Source of the DNA: CAVSRC01 sp963732845
GTDB taxonomy: Bacteria; Pseudomonadota; Alphaproteobacteria; Rhizobiales; Kaistiaceae
Assembly (NCBI GenBank): GCA_963732845.1
Contig: CAVTBE010000011.1
Coordinates: forward strand, 1-64,000
Reading direction: 5' to 3'
DNA: 64,000 bases
The first letter of the stretch is position 1. Every line of letters starts with the position of its first letter. The position numbers and the translations under genes were made by a program. Under the pieces are notes generated by a model. The model searched no databases. It saw only the letters and a program-made list of their open reading frames with translations, and had not been told where the DNA came from. Below, piece after piece: positions 55,140-63,484 of the stretch.

Positions 55140-56012
55140 ATGAGACGTTTTGGCCTGCCGCAGCTTGCAATGCTGGCGCCCGCCCAGCTACTGCTGATCC
55201 TCGCCATTGCGCTGCCCTCGGTCTACGTCCTGTGGCTCAGCTTCACCGTCTCGAGCTACGGTTCCAATGCCCAGTTCGTCGGCTGGCAGAACTACGTCGA
55301 CATCTGGAACGACCGCTATTTCTGGCGGGCGTTCTGGAACACCGCCATCGTCATCAATGTGGTGATCTACATCGAGCTGGCGCTTGCCCTCGGCCTGGCC
55401 GTGGTGTTCGCCAGCGGCGTGCCATTCCAGCGCGTGATGATGGCAGTCGTTCTGATGCCCTATGCGATCTCGGAAGTGGTCGCGGTCATCATCTGGAAAT
55501 TCATGATGGACCCGGCCTCGGGCCTCGTCGAGCGCACGATCCAGGCAATGGGTCTGCCGGCGGTCAACTGGTCGATCAATCCGGTCGCCGGGCTGGCCCT
55601 GGTCTGCGTCATCTCGATCTGGCTGCACCTGCCGTTCACCTTCGTGCTGCTCTATGCCGCGCTGAAAGCGCTGCCGATCGAGCCCTTCGAGGCCGCCAGG
55701 GTCGATGGAGCGAGCGCCTGGCAACAATTCCGCCTGATCACGATCCCCGGCATCATGCCCACGGTGCTGATCGCCCTGATCTTCCGCTACATCCTGGAAT
55801 TTCGATTGTTCAGCGAGGTCTGGCTGCTCACCGGTGGCGGACCGGCGCGAATGACCGAGGTGATGGCGATCTATCTCTACAAGCAGGCCTTCACCTATTC
55901 CGAGTTCGGCAAGGGCGCGGCGATGGGCTGGGTCATGGTGCTGTCCTCGGCAGTCGTCGCGCTGGTGCTGGTGGCCGTCCTTCACCGACGGAGCTTCGCC
56001 GCCGATGATTAG
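55140..56012 (+). CDS. Sugar ABC transporter permease, MalF type
   Basis: A 290-residue BPD_transp_1 permease with six membrane segments. The EAA loop is FEAARVDGASAWQQFRL, and the MalF-type LLTGGGPARMTEV segment lies near the end. Its last eight bases overlap the next gene. No MalK-type ATPase lies in this operon. Confidence 0.9.
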   Translation: MRRFGLPQLAMLAPAQLLLILAIALPSVYVLWLSFTVSSYGSNAQFVGWQNYVDIWNDRYFWRAFWNTAIVINVVIYIELALALGLAVVFASGVPFQRVMMAVVLMPYAISEVVAVIIWKFMMDPASGLVERTIQAMGLPAVNWSINPVAGLALVCVISIWLHLPFTFVLLYAALKALPIEPFEAARVDGASAWQQFRLITIPGIMPTVLIALIFRYILEFRLFSEVWLLTGGGPARMTEVMAIYLYKQAFTYSEFGKGAAMGWVMVLSSAVVALVLVAVLHRRSFAADD

Positions 56013-56832
56013 CCTGCCAGCGCGCATCGCCAAGGCGGTCGTTCTCATCTTCGCGGTGATCTGGTCCGCGGTGCCGGTGCTGTTCATCGTGATGTCGTCG
56101 TTCAAGTCGAATGCGGACATCTTCGGCTATCCGCCGACGCTGATCTTCATTCCGACGCTCGAGCACTACCGCGACCTGCTGACGCAGTGGCCCGACTTCC
56201 TGCGCACGCTGATGAACAGCCTGATCGTCACCGTGTTCGCCACAGTGGTCTGCGTTCTGGCAAGCGTGCTGGCCGGCTACGTCTATTCGCGCTACCGCAA
56301 CAGCTTCCTGGCCGGCTCGGCCTATTTCATGATCGGCGTCCGCCTGCTGCCGCCGATCGTGGTGACCCTGCCGCTGTTTCCGGTGGCCAACCTGCTGCAC
56401 CTCAACGACACCTACACGATCCTGGTGGTGCTCTACGCTGCCTTCTTCGTCTCGCTGTCGACGCTGATCCTGAAGTCGTTCATGGACGGCGTTCCGCGCG
56501 AGCTCGACCAGGCGGCGACCATCGACGGGGCGAGCGAGCTGCAATACCTGTTCGGCATCATCTTCCCGCTTGCCGCGCAGGGCATGGTGGCAACGGCGGT
56601 GTTCGTGCTGGTCTTCTCGTGGAACGAATATGTGTTCGCCTTCATCTTCACGACGACACGGGCAAAGACGGCGCCGCTGATCCTCTCCGAGATGATGGGG
56701 GCGATCACCGGCGTGGACTGGGGGGTGCTGTTCGCCGCCGTCACCGTGCAGGCGGTGCCGGTGGTGCTGTTCGTGATCCTGGCACAGAAGTTCCTGATCT
56801 CAGGTCTGACGGCGGGGGCGATCAAGGGATGA
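56005..56832 (+). CDS. Sugar ABC transporter permease, MalG type
   Basis: A 275-residue BPD_transp_1 permease. The EAA loop is LDQAATIDGASELQYLF and the tail is LISGLTAGAIKG. It overlaps the MalF-type gene before it and the SDR gene after it, so the operon is tightly coupled. It should pair with the protein encoded at 55140. Confidence 0.9.
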   Translation: MISLPARIAKAVVLIFAVIWSAVPVLFIVMSSFKSNADIFGYPPTLIFIPTLEHYRDLLTQWPDFLRTLMNSLIVTVFATVVCVLASVLAGYVYSRYRNSFLAGSAYFMIGVRLLPPIVVTLPLFPVANLLHLNDTYTILVVLYAAFFVSLSTLILKSFMDGVPRELDQAATIDGASELQYLFGIIFPLAAQGMVATAVFVLVFSWNEYVFAFIFTTTRAKTAPLILSEMMGAITGVDWGVLFAAVTVQAVPVVLFVILAQKFLISGLTAGAIKG

Positions 56833-57602
56833 GCAAATTCGCGCCTGCGGCGCTCTTCGACCTCACCGGTCGGCGGGCGCTGGTTACGGGGTCGAGCCGT
56901 GGCATCGGCCGCGCCATCGCGCTGGGACTGGCCGCCGCCGGGGCGCGGGTGCTGCTGCATGGTGCGAGCGACTCGGCGGAATTGCACCAGACGGCGGAGG
57001 CGATCGGTGCCGGTGGGGGCGCGGCCGAGACGCTCCATGCCGATCTCGCCGATGCCGCCGCCTGCCGCGCCCTTGTCGACCGGCTGGCGCCGGGGGGCGT
57101 CGACATTCTGGTGCTGAACGCCTCGTTCGAGCGGCGGCTCGGGCCGGGCGAGACCAGCGATGGCGATTTCGACGCGATGCTGCACGTCAACCTGCGCGCC
57201 TCGATGATCCTGGCCGAGGGGCTTCTTCCTGCCATGGAGGCGAAGGGCTGGGGGCGGGTGCTGCTCTTGGGCTCGATCCAGGAAGTGAAGCCGAATCCCG
57301 CAATGCTGGTCTATGCCGCGAGCAAGGCGGCGCAGACCAACATGGCACGCAACCTGTCGCGGCGGGTGGCGGCGCGCGGGGTCACCGTCAATGTGCTGGC
57401 GCCGGGGGCGATCGCGACCGATCGCAACCGCGCGGTGCTGCAGGATGCTTCCTACCGGGCGCGCGTCGAGGCCCAGATCCCCGCCGGCCGCGTCGGCACG
57501 CCGGAGGACTGCGTCGGCGCCGCGTTGCTGCTCTGCAGCGGTTCCGGTGCGTACATCAATGGTGCCGTGGTGCCGGTGGACGGCGGCTGGGCTGTGTCGT
57601 GA
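56829..57602 (+). CDS. Short-chain dehydrogenase/reductase (SDR)
   Basis: A 257-residue classical SDR. TGSSRGIG is at 20-27, LNASFERR replaces the usual NNAG, the catalytic Ser is in LLLGSIQ and Tyr/Lys in YAASK, and the tail is VPVDGGWAVS. Its start overlaps the MalG-type stop. It probably performs the first oxidation of the imported sugar or polyol. It is convergent with the VOC gene across a 119-base gap that holds two small GC hairpins. Confidence 0.87.
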   Translation: MSKFAPAALFDLTGRRALVTGSSRGIGRAIALGLAAAGARVLLHGASDSAELHQTAEAIGAGGGAAETLHADLADAAACRALVDRLAPGGVDILVLNASFERRLGPGETSDGDFDAMLHVNLRASMILAEGLLPAMEAKGWGRVLLLGSIQEVKPNPAMLVYAASKAAQTNMARNLSRRVAARGVTVNVLAPGAIATDRNRAVLQDASYRARVEAQIPAGRVGTPEDCVGAALLLCSGSGAYINGAVVPVDGGWAVS

Positions 57603-57721
57603 GCGCCCGCACCGGGCGGCGTCACCGACGCCGCGGTTCATGCGGTCCTTCGGGGAAGAGTTGACGCGCCGCAACGCCAGCTTCCGCCGTCAGGACCGGA
57701 TGGGTAACCTCCTGAAAGGCT

Positions 57722-58516
57722 TCAGAGGTCGCGAAGGTCGGGACGATCCACCAGCTCGATCTTCACACCGTCGGGATCGCGGATGATTCCGATGCGGCCG
57801 ATGCCGGTGCCGGCCGGCTTGGGCGTGCCGGGCTCCGCCGGAACGCCCTTCTTCGCGAAGGCCTTCAGCGCCTCGTCAACGTTGTCGACGCGCAGGGCGA
57901 AGTGGCCGTAGATGGGGTTTGTCGTGTCCGGCGTGGGCCGGTGCAGCAGCTCCAGCACGTCGTAGTCATAGTTCAGGTAGGTGATGTCGAGCTGGCTCGC
58001 TGGCACCTCCATCTTCTTCAGGATCTTCATCCCGAGATCGTCGCGGTAGAACTTCAAAGCCGCGTCAAGGTCGTTGGCGATCAGCGAATAGTGATCGAAG
58101 GAACGGATGATGTCGTGCTCGACCGGGTGGTCGCGCATGGCCAGGTCGCGCTGGATCAGCTCGACGCGCGCGCCGTTCGGGTCGTTGAGGAAGGCGAGCC
58201 GCCCGACGCCGCTGCCGGCGGGCTTGGGATTCACCTTGCCCTCATAGCCGGCGGCCATGAGCCGGTCGTAATCACCTTCGAGATTGTCGGTCATGAAGGC
58301 GATGTGGGTTATGCCGAAGGTCTCCTCGGCCGGCGGGTTGGCGCGGTGGAGGAGCTCGATCATGCCGCCGGTGATCAGCAGATAGACGACGTCGGTCTGC
58401 GTCGCCGGGATGAGGCCGCGATAGACGACCTTGGCACCGAGAAGGCCCTCGTAGAAAGCGAGCGACTTCTCAAGGTTTCGGATGACGATACCGAAATGGT
58501 TGAGTTCTTTGATCAT
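57722..58516 (-). CDS. Two-domain VOC-family (glyoxalase/dioxygenase-like) protein
   Basis: A 264-residue protein built of two VOC repeats (about 4-125 and 138-260). Metal-ligand candidates are H7 (LNHFGIVI) and a Glu in ARVELIQRD for the first, and His in FDHYSLIAND and Glu in VKIELVDRPD for the second; ITHIAFM and YGHFALRV hold further His. Both halves contain a KPAG-G-GR-F/I segment, so the gene arose by duplication. The start overlaps the stop of an oxidoreductase remnant. It may be an epimerase, lyase or glyoxalase; the substrate is unknown. Confidence 0.8.
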   Translation of the reverse strand: MIKELNHFGIVIRNLEKSLAFYEGLLGAKVVYRGLIPATQTDVVYLLITGGMIELLHRANPPAEETFGITHIAFMTDNLEGDYDRLMAAGYEGKVNPKPAGSGVGRLAFLNDPNGARVELIQRDLAMRDHPVEHDIIRSFDHYSLIANDLDAALKFYRDDLGMKILKKMEVPASQLDITYLNYDYDVLELLHRPTPDTTNPIYGHFALRVDNVDEALKAFAKKGVPAEPGTPKPAGTGIGRIGIIRDPDGVKIELVDRPDLRDL

Positions 58517-58656
58517 GGAGCCTTCCTCGCTTTCTGTTCTTGGCGCCGGATGTCAGTCGGCGGCAGTTCGATGCGGCGGCCGTCCTCGGCCGACCGGTAG
58601 CTGGCGTGGATCTTCGGCGTGGCCGCAGAATGTCGTTCGCCGGTCCCGGTGCAGCA
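58513..58656 (-). pseudogene. Gfo/Idh/MocA-type oxidoreductase, C-terminal remnant
   Basis: A stop-free frame of about 47 codons ends at a TGA overlapping the VOC start (ATGA). It includes HASYRSAEDGRRIELPP, the usual C-terminal helix and strand of Gfo/Idh/MocA dehydrogenases. Nothing of the N-terminal Rossmann domain remains: the SDR gene abuts directly upstream, so a deletion probably joined the SDR end to this tail. The ATGA coupling shows it once formed an operon with the VOC gene. Confidence 0.6.
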
Positions 58657-59385
58657 TCAGATGCCGGTCCACGGGGTGACGGTGATATTGGGGATGTGCA
58701 GGCGCCGCGGGCGTTCGAGCAGCCAGACGAAGATGTCGGCGATGTCCGATGGGCGCATCATGAGCCGGCGCTCTTCATCGGACGGCGGCGCGACCTTGTG
58801 GCTCCAGATGTTCGTGTCGACCGGACCGGGGCTGACGGAGGTTATGCGGACGTTGGAGTTCCGGTACTCCTCGATCAGTCCCTCGGTCAGGGCACGAACG
58901 CCGTACTTGGACGCGGCATACAGGGTGACGCCGGGCTTGGCGGCATAGGAGGCGGTTGACTGGACGTTGAGGATGTAGCCGTCAGGCGATTTTTCGACAT
59001 GCGGCAGCGCGATGCGGCAGACGAGGTAGGTGCCGGTCAGATTGATGTCGATGAGACGATGCCACTCGGCCGAGGTCGTCTCGACGAAGCGGGGGCGCGC
59101 CGTCATGCTGGTGCCGGCACTGTTGATCACCACGTCAAGTTGGCCGAAGCGCTGGATGACATCGGCGACCGCCCGCTCGATGTCGGCCTCCTGGGTCACG
59201 TCGGCGGCGATCCCGACGACACGATCCCGGAACGCAGGATCGAGCGCGGCGACGGCCGCATCGAGCCGCCCTTTGTCGCGCGCCAGCGCGGCCACGCTGT
59301 AGCCGCGCCCGGCGAGCGCGACGACGGCGGCATGACCAATGCCTAAGCTGCCGCCGGTGACGAGGGCGACGCGACGGGCACTCAC
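58657..59385 (-). CDS. Short-chain dehydrogenase/reductase (SDR)
   Basis: A 242-residue classical SDR: TGGSLGIG at 10-17, NSAGTS, and catalytic Tyr/Lys in YAASK. The start is a GTG at 59385 that overlaps the permease stop (GTGA). The C-terminus (LHIPNITVTPWTGI) differs from the VDGG-type ending of sugar dehydrogenases and resembles SDRs of the YdfG/sepiapterin-like group. It is the last gene of the transporter operon that begins at the right edge. Confidence 0.86.
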   Translation of the reverse strand: MSARRVALVTGGSLGIGHAAVVALAGRGYSVAALARDKGRLDAAVAALDPAFRDRVVGIAADVTQEADIERAVADVIQRFGQLDVVINSAGTSMTARPRFVETTSAEWHRLIDINLTGTYLVCRIALPHVEKSPDGYILNVQSTASYAAKPGVTLYAASKYGVRALTEGLIEEYRNSNVRITSVSPGPVDTNIWSHKVAPPSDEERRLMMRPSDIADIFVWLLERPRRLHIPNITVTPWTGI

Positions 59386-60284
59386 CCCTTGATTGCTCCT
59401 TCGCCGAGACCCTTCACCAACAGACGCTGCGAGAAGGAGAAGACGAGAATGGCCGGCAGACTCATGACGATGGAGGCAGCCATCAGCTCGCCCCAGCGGA
59501 TGCCGTTCTCGTCGATGAAGAAGGCGAGCGCGACGGACAGCGGGCGCCGCTCCAGCCCGTTGGTGAAGACGAGGGCGAAGAGGAACTCGTTCCACGCCAG
59601 GATGAAGGAATACATCGCGACCGCGACCAAGGCCGGCCGCGAGAGGGGAAGGATGATGTCCCACAAGAGCCGTGGCAGCGAGCAGCCGTCGGCGATCGCC
59701 GCCTCTTCGATCTCCACCGGGATCTTGTCGAAGAAGCCCTTGAGCAGCCAGATCGCCACCGGGAACGTGACCATCAGGTACACCAGCACTAGCCCCTGAT
59801 AGGTGTTCATCATGTTGAGGTTCCGCAGCGTCACGAAGAACGGCACGATCACCACGACGCGCGGGAACAGCTTGGTGAAGAGGACCGAGACGAGCAGCGT
59901 GTTGCGGCCGGGGAAGCGGTAGCGCGCGAAGCCGTATCCGCCGAGTACACCGACGACCAGCGCCACCGCCGTAGTGGCGCCGGCGATGATGATCGTGTTG
60001 AGGAAGGCGTGGAAGATCGCCGGATTGTGGGCGACCGCGATGAAGTTCTCGAAGGTGATCACCTTCGGGATCCACACCGGCGGGAAGGCGTAGACGTCCT
60101 CGCGCAGCTTGAGCGAGGTACTGACGCCCCAGAGCAGCGGCAGCACGCTGAACAGCACGATCAGCATGCCGAGCGTGTAGACGAGAATGTATTTGCCGAC
60201 GACACGCAGCACGCGCTCGTTGAGGAAACTGCTGCGCACCGACCGCGCGCGCACGCCGATCTGGCGGCCGGCGAGCTCGCTCAT
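59382..60284 (-). CDS. Sugar ABC transporter permease, MalG type
   Basis: A 300-residue BPD_transp_1 permease. The EAA loop is IEEAAIADGCSLPRLLW and the tail LLVKGLGEGAIKG. The start at 60284 overlaps the MalF-type stop (ATGA); the much longer open frame upstream is only a shadow. Its ATPase is not within the window. Confidence 0.9.
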   Translation of the reverse strand: MSELAGRQIGVRARSVRSSFLNERVLRVVGKYILVYTLGMLIVLFSVLPLLWGVSTSLKLREDVYAFPPVWIPKVITFENFIAVAHNPAIFHAFLNTIIIAGATTAVALVVGVLGGYGFARYRFPGRNTLLVSVLFTKLFPRVVVIVPFFVTLRNLNMMNTYQGLVLVYLMVTFPVAIWLLKGFFDKIPVEIEEAAIADGCSLPRLLWDIILPLSRPALVAVAMYSFILAWNEFLFALVFTNGLERRPLSVALAFFIDENGIRWGELMAASIVMSLPAILVFSFSQRLLVKGLGEGAIKG

Positions 60285-61231
60285 GACGTGCCCTCGCTCT
60301 TGGCGGTGCGGTTGTTGGCAATGCTGTAGACGACGAAGATGACCAGCATGCCGATGAACATCAGGACGCTGAGCGCGGAGGCGCCGCCGAGATTGAAGTC
60401 GGTGAAGCCGCGCTTGTAGATCTCCAGCCCCCAAATGCGCGTCGCGTTGGCCGGCCCACCGCCGGTCATGATGACCAGCGTGTCGAACGAGTTGATGCCG
60501 CTGACGGTCTCGAGGATCAGTGCGACGACGAGCACGCTCTTCAGCGAGGGCAGGGTGATGAAGCGGAAGATCTGCCACCAGTTGGCGCCGTCGACGCGCG
60601 CCGCCTCGTACTGCTCCTGCGGGACGCCCTGCAGGCGCGCCAGAATGAGCAGCATGACGAAGGGAAAGCCGCTCCACGAATAGGCGACGATTACCGTGAA
60701 CAGCGCCGTCTTGGGGTCGCCGAGCCAGTTCATGGCGAGGCCGTCCAACCCCCATGAGCGCAGCGTCAGATTGAGCAGGCCGGTGTCGGTCTGCACGATC
60801 CAGCGCCACAGGTTGGCGCCGACGACCGAGGGAATTGTCCACGGCAGGACGGTAAGGACGCGCATCCACACCGTGCCGCGCACATTGGCATTGAAAATGA
60901 GCGCCGCGCCGAGACCGAGCGCCATGCGCAGCACAACCGTACCGACGATCCAGATGAGCGTCCGCTGGAGGAGCGGCCAGGACTCCGGATCCTGCAGGAT
61001 GCGGGCGAAATTGGCGAGGCCGACAAAGCTTGTCTTGAAGGTGGGAAGCTGGACGCGGCTGACGCTGAAATGCAGCGTCTGGATGACCGGATAGATCATC
61101 ATCAACGCGATCATCAGCATCGCCGGGAAGACCAGGATGTAAGCCTGTGCCCAGCGCTGCACGACGAGCGAACGGTGGCGTGCGCGCCACGCGGCAAAGC
61201 GCGAAAGCTCCTCGGGATTCGTGACCGTCAC
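60281..61231 (-). CDS. Sugar ABC transporter permease, MalF type
   Basis: A 316-residue BPD_transp_1 permease with an N-terminal hydrophobic segment (about 30-50) and core helices. The EAA loop is YEAARVDGANWWQIFRF, and VIMTGGGPANATRIW marks the MalF type. It lies 27 bases after the isomerase gene and is coupled to the MalG-type gene by a four-base overlap. Confidence 0.9.
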   Translation of the reverse strand: MTVTNPEELSRFAAWRARHRSLVVQRWAQAYILVFPAMLMIALMMIYPVIQTLHFSVSRVQLPTFKTSFVGLANFARILQDPESWPLLQRTLIWIVGTVVLRMALGLGAALIFNANVRGTVWMRVLTVLPWTIPSVVGANLWRWIVQTDTGLLNLTLRSWGLDGLAMNWLGDPKTALFTVIVAYSWSGFPFVMLLILARLQGVPQEQYEAARVDGANWWQIFRFITLPSLKSVLVVALILETVSGINSFDTLVIMTGGGPANATRIWGLEIYKRGFTDFNLGGASALSVLMFIGMLVIFVVYSIANNRTAKSEGTS

Positions 61232-61258
61232 GTCAGCCTCCCTCGTGCCCGGGTCGTC

Positions 61259-62074
61259 CTAGAGCCGGTCGGCCATGTAACGCATGAAATGGGGCATCGC
61301 CACCTCGGGTCCGGCGATTTCCTTGTGCCACCCCTTCTCCCATTCGAAGTTCACGTAGCCTTCGTAGTTCGCGTGCTTGAGGATATCGACGAAGGACATC
61401 ACCGGCACGTTGCCCTCGCCGGTGAGCGCAAAATCGAAATGGGTCGGCGTCGCCTCGTAGGCGTCCTTGACGTGAACGAGCTTCACGCGGTCGCCGAGCT
61501 TCGACCAGGTTTCCTCGCCGGAATCGCCGTGGCGGTAGCTGTGCAGGGTATCCCACAGCACGCCGAGATTGCTGCTGGCGCCGCGACGGTAGAGCTCGAG
61601 AATGCTATCGGCCCTGGAGAAATCGTCATGGGTCTCGATGAGGCTCGCGACGCCGCGGTCGGCCGTAATGTCGGCGACCTCGCCGAGGCCCTCGGCGATG
61701 GCATCGAGCGTCTTGTCGCGATCCTGGTCGGGGGGAAGCGGACCGCCGAAGACCCGGAGATATTTCGCTCCGAGGCCCTCGGCGATCGCAAGGTTGGCTT
61801 GCGCCAGGTCACGCGCTTTGTCACGCGCTTCGGAAGAAAGGGAGTTCATGCGGACACTGGTGCCGATGCTGACGACTTCGACACCGGCGTCGTCGAAACG
61901 CCGCCGCGTATCGGGCAGCCCCTCGGGCGAAAACTCCTGCAGCGAGAGCAGGTCGACGGTGCCGCGAAGGAAGCGGATCTCGATACCCGCATAGTGATTA
62001 TCCTTCGCCAGCGCGACGACCTGATCGACTGTGTAGTCAGGACATCCGATGGTGCTGAACCCAAGCTTGAACAC
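61259..62074 (-). CDS. Sugar phosphate isomerase/epimerase family protein (TIM barrel)
   Basis: A 271-residue AP_endonuc_2/xylose-isomerase-like barrel. Metal-ligand candidates are Glu in SLIETHDDF, Asp and His in VLWDTLHSYRH, His in LVHVKDAY and Glu in VNFEWEKGWH. The start is a GTG at 62074 (VFKLGFSTIG). It lies between the binding protein and the permeases, so it is part of the same sugar pathway. A second barrel of this superfamily starts at the right edge, which suggests two successive isomerisation, epimerisation or hydrolysis steps. Confidence 0.85.
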   Translation of the reverse strand: MFKLGFSTIGCPDYTVDQVVALAKDNHYAGIEIRFLRGTVDLLSLQEFSPEGLPDTRRRFDDAGVEVVSIGTSVRMNSLSSEARDKARDLAQANLAIAEGLGAKYLRVFGGPLPPDQDRDKTLDAIAEGLGEVADITADRGVASLIETHDDFSRADSILELYRRGASSNLGVLWDTLHSYRHGDSGEETWSKLGDRVKLVHVKDAYEATPTHFDFALTGEGNVPVMSFVDILKHANYEGYVNFEWEKGWHKEIAGPEVAMPHFMRYMADRL

Positions 62075-62097
62075 GGCGGCGCTCCGTCCCTGATGCT

Positions 62098-63337
62098 TTA
62101 TTTGTTTTCGGCGATGATCTGGTTGATCTTCTCCGCGGCGGTGTCGGCGGCCTGCTGAACCGTCATCTGACCGACGAGGATCTTCTGCAGGTCGGTGATC
62201 ACCGCATCCTGGATCTGGAACCATGCGGCGACCGACGGCACGGAGCGCGCATCCGGCTCCGCCCTGCGGAAGACATCATATTTCGGGTCGTTCCACGGCG
62301 GCAGCAGAAGCGCCTTCTTGTTCGCCGGCCAACGGTTCATCACCTTGGCCTGGTTCTCCGGCTTGTTGAGCCAGACGAGGAAGGTCTTGGCATCTGCCGC
62401 GTTGGGCGCCCCGACCGGAATGCCCATCGTCCAGCCACCACCGCGGTTGACCTTGTCGGGCGAGGTGACCGCGCCCCACTTGATCTCCGGCTTCTTGAGA
62501 AGCGCGTCGAACGTGTTCGACGAAGAGGTCAGCATGCCGACCTTGTTCGCCTCGAACAACGGCTGGATGTCGCGCGTGGTGGTGAAGTTCGGCGTGCCTT
62601 CCGGCGTGACCTTGTACTTGAGGTAGAGGTCCGCCCAGTAGGTGATTGCCTCAACCGACTTCGGGCTGTTTATCGCCGCGGCGCTGTGATCCTCGGTAAG
62701 GAAGTCGCCACCGAAGGCCCACAGTATGGGCGCGAACATCGACATGACGTTGGACGGGTCGCTGGCATCGGCGGGAACGCCGACCCCGTACTGCTCGCCC
62801 GGGATGGTCAGCTTCTTGGCGATGTCGAGGAAGTCGGCGTAGGTCCAGTCCTCGGTCGGATAAGGCACACCCGCCTTATCGAAGACGGTCTTGTTGTAGT
62901 ACCAGACGCCCGGTCCGCCGCGGTTGGGGATGGCGTACTGCGTGCCCTCGTAGGCACTGGCGTGCCACACCGCCGGCGCCATGTCGTCGACGTTGATCTG
63001 GGCGACCACGTCGTCGAGCGGCTGGAGCAGACCCTTGGCCGCGGCCGTCGACACCCAGGTCGAATTCGAGATCGATGATGTCCGGCGGCGCGCCGCCGAG
63101 CGAGGCGGCGGTGAACTTGTCGAGGTAGCCGTTGATGGGCAGCGGCTGGACGTCGAGCGTGATGTCGGCATGGTCCTTCTGCCACATCTCCTGCAGCACG
63201 GCGACCTGCGGCTCCCACCAGCTGCCGACCCAGATGGTCACCTTGCCGGCCGCGTCAGCAGAGCCGGCACCGGCCAGCATGGCTGCCGTAAGCGAAATGC
63301 CGGCGAGCATGGATTTCAGTCTCGTTGCGTGCTTCAT
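62098..63337 (-). pseudogene. Sugar ABC transporter substrate-binding protein, frameshifted
   Basis: Family 1 solute-binding protein with signal peptide MKHATRLKSMLAGISLTAAM and mature start AGKVTIWVGSWWEPQVAVL. A +1 insertion near 63065-63070 breaks the frame between PPDIIDLE and STWVSTAAAKGLLQPLDD; without it the protein has 412 residues, a normal length. The rest to the C-terminus (INQIIAENK) is intact. As elsewhere, a sequencing error is possible. No hairpin separates it from the isomerase gene 23 bases downstream, unlike other binding-protein genes here. Confidence 0.85.
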
Positions 63338-63436
63338 GAGGGTTCCTCTCCTTGAGCCTCCGGTAACGAAGTTGGCCGTTTCCCCGGCGCCGCGCCGGCC
63401 GCAGCCGGGCTGGCATCTTCTTTTCGCAAGAACGGT

Positions 63437-63448
63437 GCAACCGATTGC
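63437..63448. promoter_or_regulatory. Possible LacI-type operator
   Basis: GCAA-CCGA-TTGC is a near-palindrome with a CG centre, about 100 bases before the binding-protein start. Sites of the form TGCAA-CG-TTGCA are common for LacI-family proteins. No regulator gene is in view, so this is tentative. Confidence 0.35.
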
Positions 63449-63484
63449 CAGCGCTGTCAAGACCGGCACGCGCGGTCCGCCGAT

